Part shown: positions 36,502 to 44,648 of the stretch, one piece after another
Layout: every line of letters starts with the position of its first letter
How positions within the stretch are numbered: position 1 is the first letter of the stretch
Origin: Saccharospirillum sp.
Lineage (GTDB): Bacteria; Pseudomonadota; Gammaproteobacteria; Pseudomonadales; Natronospirillaceae
Assembly (NCBI GenBank): GCA_022565595.1
Contig: JAIUML010000006.1
Coordinates: forward strand, 62,001-126,000
Length of the DNA stretch: 64,000 bases
Direction: 5' to 3'
Translations under genes and position numbers: made by a program
The notes under the pieces: generated by a model
Database searches by the model: none
The model's input: only the letters and a program-made list of their open reading frames with translations
What the model was told of the DNA's origin: nothing

Positions 36502-39135
36502 TCACACCCTGGGGGTTTGGGTGGCTTTTTCCAATAGCGTCTCAAAGCGCTCTGGATGGTAAAAATAGAAGCCCTGGAGCTCATCGCAACCCAGTTCAGT
36601 CAGCGTGGACACCTGCTCCTGCGTCTCGACCCCTTCAGCGACAACCAGCAGGCCCAGTGTATGACCGAGATTGATGATGGCCTGAATCAAGGCCAGATGT
36701 TTACCACCCTGGTGCATGTCCTGTACGAAACGTTTGTCGATTTTCAGCACCTGTAGTGGCAAAGATTGCAGCATGCCAAGGTTGGAGTAACCGGTGCCAA
36801 AGTCGTCCATGGCGAAGCGAATGCCCATGGCTGAGAGTTCGGCGAGAGCGTTCAGCGTTTCATCGGATTCTTCCGTTACCGAGTGTTCGGTAATTTCAAA
36901 CTCCAGTCTGTGCGCCGGAATACCGCTGATCTTCAATTCACTGGCAACAAAACGACAGAGATCTCGATGCTCCAGTTGGCGAGACGACAGATTGATGGAC
37001 AGTACGAGATCGTCTGGCAGGTGTTCCAGGTTCTTGGCGAAGGCTGACAAGGCCTCGCGAATCACCCAGTAGCCGATATCAACAATCAGGTGGTTGCCCT
37101 CGGCAATGGGAATGAATTCTGCCGGGGATACCGGGCCAAGTACGGAGTTGTTCCAGCGCAGCAGGACTTCCAGACTGGACCAACGATGCTCGTTGGACGA
37201 TATTCTGGGCTGCAATACCAGGTAAAACTCCGCGTTGCTTATGGCGATTGGCAAGAGTTGCAGGATGTCCTGACGTCGGTCGTTTTCCCGGTTGAGTTGC
37301 TCTGAGTAAAAACGGTAGTAGCCTCGGTCGACTTCTTTGGCTTTCTGCAGTGCCATCTCGGCTTTTTTGACCAGACCTTCGTAGCGGCTGTCGTCTTCTG
37401 GGCAGGTGGCAATGCCAATGGTGCCGGTCAAGCTGATTCTCATGTCGTCGATTTCAATGATTTCGGCGATCATGTTCAGAATGTTGTCGGCAACAAAGAT
37501 GCAGTGGCTAGGGTCCTGAAGGTTTTGCAAGCAGACAGCAAAGGTATCGCCAGAGAGCCTGGCGATGGTATCGCTGCGTCGAATGCAGGATTTGATGCGC
37601 TCAGTGACCCGTTTGAGAATCTCGTCACCCAGGCTGTGACCGTATTGGGCATTGATGGTCTTGAAGTTGTTCAAGTCGAACAGTATCAATGCCAGATGAT
37701 GATTGTTGCGTTTCGCCAGAGCAATGCCCTGTTGTACCTGCTTGCCAAAAAAGTTGCGGTTGGAGGCGCCAGTCAGGGAGTCGTAATAGGCGAGTTTTTG
37801 CAGTTCTGCTTCGGTGCTTTTCAACTCGGTGATGTCACGCAATATCCCGGTCAAGTTGCCAGTCGCATCCAGGGCAATGCTATGCTCCACCCAGAGTACG
37901 GCATCGGGTGTGACCAGACGATGCTCAAAACGGGTAAAGGCTTGCTGGTGTTTGATCACCTGTTCGGCGTGAGAGATAAAATACTCTCGATCCGGTTCGT
38001 AAATGTGGTTCTGGATTTCTTTAAGAGTCAGAGTCTGTTGAGGGGTACCCATCATCTCGGCCAGCGGCGTGGATAACTCGAAGTGCCGGGTGTCTTCACT
38101 GGTCCAGGAGCCCATTTTGCCCAGGCGCTGGGCTTCCAGCAGTTCCTGCCCTTGAACTCGCAGTTGCAGGCGCTCGGTATCGCGCTGGCGCATCACCCGG
38201 TATTGCCAGCCAAGGATCATGAAGATGAACAGCCAGCCCATACTGGCAGCCAGCCGCAGCAGCCAGAGGCTATCGTTGGGCGTGGTCCAGCCCTGCTCGG
38301 GTATCGCCCTCATTTGCCAGACGTAACCCCGGTAGGAAAAGCCAAGATGCACAGGGTCTGCAAAATCGCCGAAACCGGCCGGCACCAACTCGGTGCGTTC
38401 GCCATTGAACAGCAACGTCAGGCTTAACAGCCAGGGCTCTGTCCCGGCCAGACTGGCGGTGGCGAGAATTTTGTCCAGTGACAGCACACCGGTGACAGTC
38501 AACAAGGGCTGGTTGGGCACAGGCAGCCTCAGAATAAGGGCGGTGTCGCCTTGCAGTGAGGTGACAGGGCCGGTGACCACGGCTCGGCGTTCCGTCATGA
38601 CGCGTTCAACATCTCGCCATTGGTCGCTGACGGTGCGCAGATCAACCCCAATGACCCCAAGATTGGCTTCGGTTTCCGGGTAGGCGTGGGTGAGAACGAA
38701 ATCATCCGTGATGGCAACATTGAGGAAGCTGAAGGGTTGGTCTGTCACCAGTTGCGCCAGCCATTGCTGGTATTGAACCTGATCAAACTGGCCAACCTGG
38801 GAAACCAGCAGCACCATCGCGTTCAGGTGGCTCTCATTGGCGGCGAGCTGCTGCTCCAGGCGGTTCGCCAGATCGTTCAGGTCGGCCAGAACCTTCTGTT
38901 GCTGGTCATTGCGGCTGTTTTCAATCAGCAGATCGCTGGCCCAATGCAACAAAGGCATAATGGGTACTGCTGCCAGTATTGCCAGGTGCAACAGCCATAT
39001 CCGCCGGGTTCGCCAGATTTGTAGGCCCAACAAGGTTGCCGCTGTCAGTGACAAGGCGATAGTCAGGCCGATCGAAGGGCTGAAGTAGGTAGCACCGAGC
39101 AGGATGACGGCGGCAACCAGGCTGGCTTTGAACAT
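36502..39135 (-). CDS. CHASE-PAS-GGDEF-EAL protein with degenerate cyclase site
   Basis: About 877 residues. An N-terminal membrane region (helices at about 1-65) leads to a periplasmic CHASE-type sensor, another helix near 305-325, a PAS domain, GGDEF and EAL. The cyclase signature reads SGDTF in place of GGDEF, so diguanylate cyclase activity is unlikely. The EAL domain has EVL in place of EAL but keeps NLSSRQ, EFEITEH, DDFGTGYSN, KIDKRFV and EGVET, so c-di-GMP phosphodiesterase activity is plausible. The start is set at 39135 because AGGAG lies just before that ATG; a TTG at 39156 would give an odd Cys-rich leader. Confidence 0.88.
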   Translation of the reverse strand: MFKASLVAAVILLGATYFSPSIGLTIALSLTAATLLGLQIWRTRRIWLLHLAILAAVPIMPLLHWASDLLIENSRNDQQQKVLADLNDLANRLEQQLAANESHLNAMVLLVSQVGQFDQVQYQQWLAQLVTDQPFSFLNVAITDDFVLTHAYPETEANLGVIGVDLRTVSDQWRDVERVMTERRAVVTGPVTSLQGDTALILRLPVPNQPLLTVTGVLSLDKILATASLAGTEPWLLSLTLLFNGERTELVPAGFGDFADPVHLGFSYRGYVWQMRAIPEQGWTTPNDSLWLLRLAASMGWLFIFMILGWQYRVMRQRDTERLQLRVQGQELLEAQRLGKMGSWTSEDTRHFELSTPLAEMMGTPQQTLTLKEIQNHIYEPDREYFISHAEQVIKHQQAFTRFEHRLVTPDAVLWVEHSIALDATGNLTGILRDITELKSTEAELQKLAYYDSLTGASNRNFFGKQVQQGIALAKRNNHHLALILFDLNNFKTINAQYGHSLGDEILKRVTERIKSCIRRSDTIARLSGDTFAVCLQNLQDPSHCIFVADNILNMIAEIIEIDDMRISLTGTIGIATCPEDDSRYEGLVKKAEMALQKAKEVDRGYYRFYSEQLNRENDRRQDILQLLPIAISNAEFYLVLQPRISSNEHRWSSLEVLLRWNNSVLGPVSPAEFIPIAEGNHLIVDIGYWVIREALSAFAKNLEHLPDDLVLSINLSSRQLEHRDLCRFVASELKISGIPAHRLEFEITEHSVTEESDETLNALAELSAMGIRFAMDDFGTGYSNLGMLQSLPLQVLKIDKRFVQDMHQGGKHLALIQAIINLGHTLGLLVVAEGVETQEQVSTLTELGCDELQGFYFYHPERFETLLEKATQTPRV

Positions 39136-39242
39136 GCAGCTCCTGCACTGAATCAATTCTAGTCGATCCAGTATAGCTCAAAATTCTCACAGGGATAGGC
39201 TGTAAACATCAGCCTGGATGAAGGCCTGGATCATTGTTCGAC

Positions 39243-40976
39243 TTATTCCTTCTGTGGCAGCAATTTCAGACCGACGGCGAGAATGTCATCGTCCTGCATA
39301 TGACGAATGGTCAGCCGTATCTTGCCCATACGTATGCGGTCCCCCACGACTGGATGTTTGCCGAGTTGCTTGCGCAGCAATTCTGCGACACTCAGGTTGG
39401 CCTCTTGCTCCGAGACGGTCAAGCCATAGGATTTAGCCAGATCAGACACCTGAGCCTCCGGCCTCAATACGAACTCACCATAGAAGTTATTCGCGGCGAA
39501 AAGCCCCTGACGCTTCTGCTCGGCAAACTGACTGGCGACATCGCTGGCGTCTTCACCGTGCAGCAACAGCCAGACGCGATCGCCGGCTTCAAAGCGGGCC
39601 GCGTTGTCGACAGTTACCGGCCTGCCAGCGCGGACGATGGCAACACAGTCCGGATTGGCAGGGTGATTATTGGCGTTGTTGAACAGTGGCGAGAGCATCG
39701 GTGAGTTGGGTTCAACGACAAATTCGTCCAGTTCGAGGGAGGTGGTCTTGTCCTGGAGCAGTGAATGCCGGGTTCTCGGTGCGGGTCTGGGCGGGATCAG
39801 TACATCCAACAGGCGCGCCATCAAGGGCACCGTTGAACCCTGGACCAGCAGAGACACCAGCACAACGGCAAAAGTAACGTGGAAAATAAGATCCGAATTC
39901 GACAGCCCCGCCATGACCGGGTAGACCGCGAGGATAATGGGTACCGCACCGCGCAGCCCTACCCAACTGATGTAGGCGCGTTCATGCCAGTTGAATCGAA
40001 ACGGCAGCAGGCATAACACCACAGCCAGGGGCCGAGCCACCAGGATCAGGAAGCCCGCGATCAGCATTGCCGGTAGGGTGTATTCGAGCATGGCCGTTGG
40101 GTTGACCAGCAGCCCGAGAATCAGGAACATGCCGGCCTGGGCCAGCCAGGCCAGACCATCCATGATCTGGGAGACCGCTTCGGATGAGCCACTGCGTGAA
40201 TTGCCCAGCACCAGGCCGACAATGTAGACCGCCAAAAAGCCGCTGCCCCCGAGGCGGTTGACACCGGCAAAGACAACGACGCCAAAAGAGACGATCAACA
40301 GCGCCAATAGGCCTTCGGCCAGCTTGATACGATGTACCAGTTGCGCCAGCAGCCAACCACCGATCACACCGCCAAGGGCCCCCAGAGCAAACTGCAGGAT
40401 GATCAAGCTGCCCACACCAACCAGAGAAAACTGGGTTTCACCGAGAATCAGCTCAACCAGGAGTATCACCAGGAAAATGGCCATGGGGTCGTTGGCGCCG
40501 GACTCCAGTTCCAGGCTGCCGCCAACACGCTCGTTGAGTTGAATGCCGGAATTGCGCAACAGATTGAACACCGCAGCGGCATCGGTGGAGCCGACGATGG
40601 CGCCAAGCAACAAGCCGTAGAGCGGGTCGATGTTCAGCATCCAGGCCGCAAATAACCCGACACTGGCCGCAGTCAGAATCACGCCCGCTGTTGCCAGGGT
40701 GACCGAGGGCCAGAGTGCGGCACGAAAGGTACTTTTCTTGGTACGCATACCGCCGTCGAGCAGTATGACGGCAAGAGAGAGGTTGCCGATCAGGAAGGCC
40801 ATGTCGAAGTTGTCGAACGGAATCTGGCCAATACCCTCTTCACCAGCGAGCATGCCCAGGCCGAGAAACAGCAGCAGGAAGGGCAGGCCCAGCTTGACGG
40901 TCAGGGTGCTGGCCAGTATGCCCACCAGCAGCAAGAGCCCGGCTATGAGTAGAAAGGTACTGGCTTCAGCCATCAT
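39243..40976 (-). CDS. K+/H+ antiporter, NhaP2 (CvrA) type
   Basis: A 577-residue CPA1-family antiporter. The membrane part has about 12-13 helices with family motifs ILLDGGMRTK, GSTDAAAVF, GANDPMAIF and SWVGLRGAVPIILAVYP. The cytoplasmic tail contains a TrkA-C-like segment and a C-terminal CorC/HlyC-like domain (EFVLRPEAQVSDLAKSYGL to KIRLTIRHMQDDDILAVGL), the layout of NhaP2. Such proteins expel potassium in exchange for protons. Its start overlaps the stop of the regulator gene by 11 bases, placing it last in a kinase-regulator-antiporter operon. Confidence 0.9.
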   Translation of the reverse strand: MMAEASTFLLIAGLLLLVGILASTLTVKLGLPFLLLFLGLGMLAGEEGIGQIPFDNFDMAFLIGNLSLAVILLDGGMRTKKSTFRAALWPSVTLATAGVILTAASVGLFAAWMLNIDPLYGLLLGAIVGSTDAAAVFNLLRNSGIQLNERVGGSLELESGANDPMAIFLVILLVELILGETQFSLVGVGSLIILQFALGALGGVIGGWLLAQLVHRIKLAEGLLALLIVSFGVVVFAGVNRLGGSGFLAVYIVGLVLGNSRSGSSEAVSQIMDGLAWLAQAGMFLILGLLVNPTAMLEYTLPAMLIAGFLILVARPLAVVLCLLPFRFNWHERAYISWVGLRGAVPIILAVYPVMAGLSNSDLIFHVTFAVVLVSLLVQGSTVPLMARLLDVLIPPRPAPRTRHSLLQDKTTSLELDEFVVEPNSPMLSPLFNNANNHPANPDCVAIVRAGRPVTVDNAARFEAGDRVWLLLHGEDASDVASQFAEQKRQGLFAANNFYGEFVLRPEAQVSDLAKSYGLTVSEQEANLSVAELLRKQLGKHPVVGDRIRMGKIRLTIRHMQDDDILAVGLKLLPQKE

Positions 40977-42366
40977 GATGCGCGTTGCTGTCCTCTGCTA
41001 GCCAACGGTAAAGGGTGCGACGGGTGACGCCGAGTATGGCGGCCGTCTTTTGTTTGTTGCCACCGGTGCGCTCCAGCACATGATGAGTGTAGCGCCGTTG
41101 CAGAGTGGATGCCGCTGGCAGAGCTTCCAGGGCTTGCTGCGCCATCCAGTCGTCCAGACCATCACGACGTGTCGAATCGTCGCAGCCCGGTTGAGGATGG
41201 AAACGTTCCGGCAACTCGCTTTGATCAATGCGTGTTCCCTGGCAAAAAACGGCTGCTCGTTCGATCACATTCTGCAATTCTCGCACATTACCGGGAAAGT
41301 CGTAACGGCTCAGCGCTTTTTCTGCCGCCCGGGTAAAGCCACTGACCGATGGCTGGCGGCTCTGTTTCAACTGATTTAAAAAATGCCGGGCCAACGGCAG
41401 TATGTCATCGCGGCGTTCGCGCAAAGCCGGGATGGGGATGGAAAAGGTTTCCAGGCGGTAGTAGAGATCCTCCCGAAAGCGGCCGGCTTCAATGGCGTCC
41501 GACAGGTTCTGATGGGTGGCGGCGAGAATGCGCACATCCACGTCCATTTCGGTTTCACTGCCTACCCGGCGCACCTTGCCTTCCTGTAGGACACGGAGCA
41601 ACTTTGCCTGTAATGCAGTGGGCATCTCTGCAACTTCATCGAGCAGGAGGGTGCCACCCTGTGCCTGCAGAAAGAGCCCATCACGCTGACTTCTGGCACC
41701 GGTAAAGGCGCCGGCGACGTGGCCAAAGAATTCACTCTCCATCAATTCGCCAGGGATGCCGGCACAGTTGACGGCAATAAAAGGCTGATTGGCGCGTGGG
41801 CTCTCGGCATGGAGGGCGCGGGCCACCAGCTCCTTGCCGGTGCCACTTTCACCCAGAATGAGCACAGGCCCATCGGCCGGGCCGATTCGTTGTATATCGT
41901 AGAGCAGGCGCTTCATGGCGGCACTGTTACCATGAAGCCCGTGCACCGGGTTGCCGCTGAGCAGCTGGCGGTACTGATCTGCCTCGCGTTGCAGCGAACG
42001 ATGTTTGAGCAGCTTTTCGGTGGTAAGCAGGAGGTGCTCCATCGACAGGGGTTTGGTGAGAAACTCGTCCGCACCGGCTTTCAAGGCTTCCACAGCCTGG
42101 TCAATGGTGCCGTAGGCGGTAATCATCAGAAAGGCCGGTTGCCAGTCGCCCTGGCGAGCATGGCGCAGCAGTTCTCGGCCATCGGCACCGGGCAAACGCA
42201 GGTCACTGACAATCAATTCCGGGCGTTCCCTCAGCAGTACCGGCAAGGCGGCTTCGGTACTGTGCTCGCAGAGCACTCTATAGCCCGCATCGGTCAGTTC
42301 TTCCTGCATCAGTTCGGCCAGATCCTGGTCGTCTTCTACCACAAGGATAAGGGTATCGTCGGTCAT
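40966..42366 (-). CDS. Sigma-54-dependent response regulator (NtrC family)
   Basis: A 466-residue regulator. The receiver domain has acidic residues EDDQD and phospho-acceptor Asp55 (VSDLRLPG) with Lys105 (LTKPLS). The AAA+ domain has Walker A GESGTGKE at 172-179 and GAFTGA for contact with sigma-54. A Fis-type helix-turn-helix lies at the end (NKQKTAAILGVTRRTLYRWL). It is encoded 13 bases after the histidine kinase and overlaps the antiporter by 11 bases, so it probably acts with that kinase. Its target promoters cannot be told from here. Confidence 0.94.
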   Translation of the reverse strand: MTDDTLILVVEDDQDLAELMQEELTDAGYRVLCEHSTEAALPVLLRERPELIVSDLRLPGADGRELLRHARQGDWQPAFLMITAYGTIDQAVEALKAGADEFLTKPLSMEHLLLTTEKLLKHRSLQREADQYRQLLSGNPVHGLHGNSAAMKRLLYDIQRIGPADGPVLILGESGTGKELVARALHAESPRANQPFIAVNCAGIPGELMESEFFGHVAGAFTGARSQRDGLFLQAQGGTLLLDEVAEMPTALQAKLLRVLQEGKVRRVGSETEMDVDVRILAATHQNLSDAIEAGRFREDLYYRLETFSIPIPALRERRDDILPLARHFLNQLKQSRQPSVSGFTRAAEKALSRYDFPGNVRELQNVIERAAVFCQGTRIDQSELPERFHPQPGCDDSTRRDGLDDWMAQQALEALPAASTLQRRYTHHVLERTGGNKQKTAAILGVTRRTLYRWLAEDSNAHHDG

Positions 42367-42379
42367 GGTTACTCCGCAG

Positions 42380-43843
42380 TCAGGAAGGGGTAGGCAAGCA
42401 GAGGCAGGCGATGCAGCCAGACGAGTCGGCTCTGTTGCTCAACCGCAGTTCACCCTGATGTTCCTGGGCGATGTTGGCGACAATGGCCAGACCCAGGCCA
42501 GTGCCTTCTCCAGCCGGTTTACTGGTGTAGAACGCCTGTTGCAGTTCATCAGGGTCTGCCTGCAGGCCCGGCCCGTCGTCGGTAATGGTGAACCTGAGCT
42601 GGTCGGCTTCGGCACAAATAGTCAGGGTGATGCTTTTTCGGGCAACCTGCTGAGCATTGCGCAGCAGGTTCACCAGCGCCAGCACCACCCGGTTGGGGTC
42701 CACTCGAATATCTGGCAAAAGACCTTCGACTTGAAGTTGCGGTGTGGGTGCCTCGGCCGATTGCTCTGGTGATACATCGTCCATTGCCTGTTGTGCCAGT
42801 TGCAGTGGGGACGACAAGCGATGCGGCTGAGCCTCTGGGCGACAATAGTCAAGCAATTGTCGGACAATGCGATTCAGTCTGTCTACCTGGCGATTGATCT
42901 TGTCGAGTTGGGCTTCCTGGGCCTGGTTCAGCGGGCCCTTTTGCGCAATGCGCCGGCCGCGGCCAGAAATCACACTCAAGGGCGCACCCAGTTCATGAGC
43001 GATGCCGCGGGCCACCTGGCCGATGGCGGCCAGCTTTTGCTGCTCCTGCAATTGCTGATTGAGTCGTACCTGCTCCGCCTGCTGTTGGTGCAAGTCTCTG
43101 TCGGCTTGTTCCAGATCTGTCAGCATGAGGTTCAGGGCGGTGGCGATCTGCTGAACTTCATGTGGGCCTTCGGTTGCTACGCGCAGCGACCTCTGGCCAT
43201 GACCCACCGAGCCCATGGCGTCTACCAGGCGGCGCACATGGCGGCCTACACCTCTGTAGTGACCGGCGATCACCATCAACGTCATCAACACCGTCGCGAC
43301 GAACCAGGCAGCCCAGGTCATGATGTTCAGCGACAATGACGCCTGGCTGAAATCGGCCTCCTGGCGAGTGATCTGGATCAGCCCGTTGATCTGCCCGCCG
43401 GCACCGTGCAGCGGCAGGAACTGAGAAAAAACACCTTCGCCGTTGATCTCCCTATAGCTTTCCTGAGTTTCACCCAGGGTAATGACATCCGTAGCGACGC
43501 GGCTGCCGCGTAAGTTGTCTTCAGCGATGCCAGCCGAAGCAATCTGATTGCCGCGTGTGTCGAAAACGGTCGCGCCATAAACGCGGCCGATTTCGAATAC
43601 CGAGTCCAGCGTTTCCTGAACGTCTTCCAGATTGCCTGCAATGAGGTTCTGGCTGATGGGCAATCGGACGGCCCGTGCAATCAATTCCAGATCGTCTTTC
43701 AGGCGATCTTCCTGGGCTGGCCCGGCCCAATGCAGGCCGATGGAGACAAGCGTAGCGGAGGTGACAATGAGTGGTAACAGAATCCAGCCTACCAGGGTCC
43801 AGTGCATCGACCGGATAGGGGACAAGGCGCGACGAAGTGTCAT
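42380..43843 (-). CDS. Membrane sensor histidine kinase
   Basis: A 487-residue kinase. Two membrane helices (about 15-40 and 175-200) bracket a periplasmic sensor of about 135 residues. A HAMP region follows, then the H-box RGIAHELGAPLSVISG with the phospho-acceptor His near 279. The ATP-binding domain has NLLRNAQQ, DDGPGL and GTGLGLAIV. A glutamine-rich helix precedes the H-box. GAGG lies 5-6 bases before the ATG. It is first in an operon with the sigma-54 regulator and antiporter. The signal is unknown; ion or pH stress would fit the third gene. Confidence 0.92.
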   Translation of the reverse strand: MTLRRALSPIRSMHWTLVGWILLPLIVTSATLVSIGLHWAGPAQEDRLKDDLELIARAVRLPISQNLIAGNLEDVQETLDSVFEIGRVYGATVFDTRGNQIASAGIAEDNLRGSRVATDVITLGETQESYREINGEGVFSQFLPLHGAGGQINGLIQITRQEADFSQASLSLNIMTWAAWFVATVLMTLMVIAGHYRGVGRHVRRLVDAMGSVGHGQRSLRVATEGPHEVQQIATALNLMLTDLEQADRDLHQQQAEQVRLNQQLQEQQKLAAIGQVARGIAHELGAPLSVISGRGRRIAQKGPLNQAQEAQLDKINRQVDRLNRIVRQLLDYCRPEAQPHRLSSPLQLAQQAMDDVSPEQSAEAPTPQLQVEGLLPDIRVDPNRVVLALVNLLRNAQQVARKSITLTICAEADQLRFTITDDGPGLQADPDELQQAFYTSKPAGEGTGLGLAIVANIAQEHQGELRLSNRADSSGCIACLCLPTPS

Positions 43844-44177
43844 GCATCCTCGATACTCAATAGTGTATCAATAGGATACAGGAAGTCGGCTTTTTATTCA
43901 GTCCATGGCTGTCAGTTGTCCGTAAAGCGCCCGTTCGGACAGTGCTCTGCAGTGAGCTGTATACGTCCATTGGGTAAAAGTGACAGTTGTATACAGTTTT
44001 TGAAGGCGCCAATGAACCAGGAGCTTAGAGTTGGAAGAGGTGCTGGATAAAAAGTCTATATAAAACAATAAGTTATAAAATTCTTTGTCGTATTGATCGC
44101 TCCTGGCATGAATTGAGCAATGACAAGTGTGGATCGGCTGGATAACGGCCGACTTTTTTAACTGACAGGAGATTCCA
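43844..44177. other. 334-base divergent regulatory region
   Basis: The gap between the histidine kinase operon and the DUF4168 gene holds no gene. It contains A/T-rich stretches at 44045-44090 and a pair of GTATAC sites described separately. The DUF4168 gene has AGGAG 6-7 bases before its ATG. Confidence 0.5.
43957..43996. promoter_or_regulatory. Paired GTATAC dyads, possible operator
   Basis: CTGTATAC at 43957-43964 and GTATACAG at 43989-43996 form an 8-base inverted repeat. Each contains the palindrome GTATAC, and the two centres lie 30 bases apart, close to three helical turns. Such phasing suits a pair of dimers binding one DNA face. No protein can be named. Confidence 0.3.
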
Positions 44178-44528
44178 ATGAAAAGCTTGAAAGTGATGAT
44201 GGCCACACTGGTATTTGGTTTGTTTACAGCAATGGCCAGCCTGAACGCACAGGAGCTGGACGGCGCTGCCGATATGGACATCAGCGACGAAACCCTGGTG
44301 CAGTTTGTTGAGGCACTTGAAGAAGTGGGCGAACTGAGCGTTGCCTATTCTGAGGAAATTGCAGAGGCAGATACACCCGAAGCCGCTCAAGAGCTGCAAA
44401 TGGAAGCTCAGGACAGAATGGTCGCTGCTGTGGAAGCTACAGGCTTGACCGTGCAGGACTACAACATGATCGCTCAGGCCATGAGCCAGAACCCTGAACT
44501 GATGGAGCGTGTTGAAGCCATGTTCTGA
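44178..44528 (+). CDS. Secreted DUF4168 protein
   Basis: A 116-residue protein with a clear Sec signal peptide (cleavage near SLNAQE). The mature part is small, acidic and helical, matching DUF4168: the DETLVQFVEALEEV helix, then the family segment DRMVAAVEATGLTVQDYNMIAQAMSQNPEL. The function of DUF4168 is not established. It stands alone, with its own leader and tandem terminators. Confidence 0.82.
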   Translation: MKSLKVMMATLVFGLFTAMASLNAQELDGAADMDISDETLVQFVEALEEVGELSVAYSEEIAEADTPEAAQELQMEAQDRMVAAVEATGLTVQDYNMIAQAMSQNPELMERVEAMF

Positions 44529-44578
44529 ATGGTGATCCAACAGGCAATTTGGCCCGATTTATGATTGGGCAACTGCCC

Positions 44579-44642
44579 ACCCGGCATCCCTGTTGCCGGG
44601 TCTTTTATTTGAAGCCGCAGCCGGCAAGGTTGCGGCTTTTTT
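44579..44642 (+). terminator. Tandem intrinsic terminators after the DUF4168 gene
   Basis: Two GC-rich hairpins with T-runs follow each other. The first is ACCCGGCA paired with TGCCGGGT and followed by TCTTTT. The second is AAGCCGCA (44612-44619) paired with TGCGGCTT (44631-44638) and followed by a run of T. The convergent amylosucrase gene ends 6 bases away, so the second hairpin may also stop transcription from that side. Confidence 0.8.
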
Positions 44643-44648
44643 AGTGGG

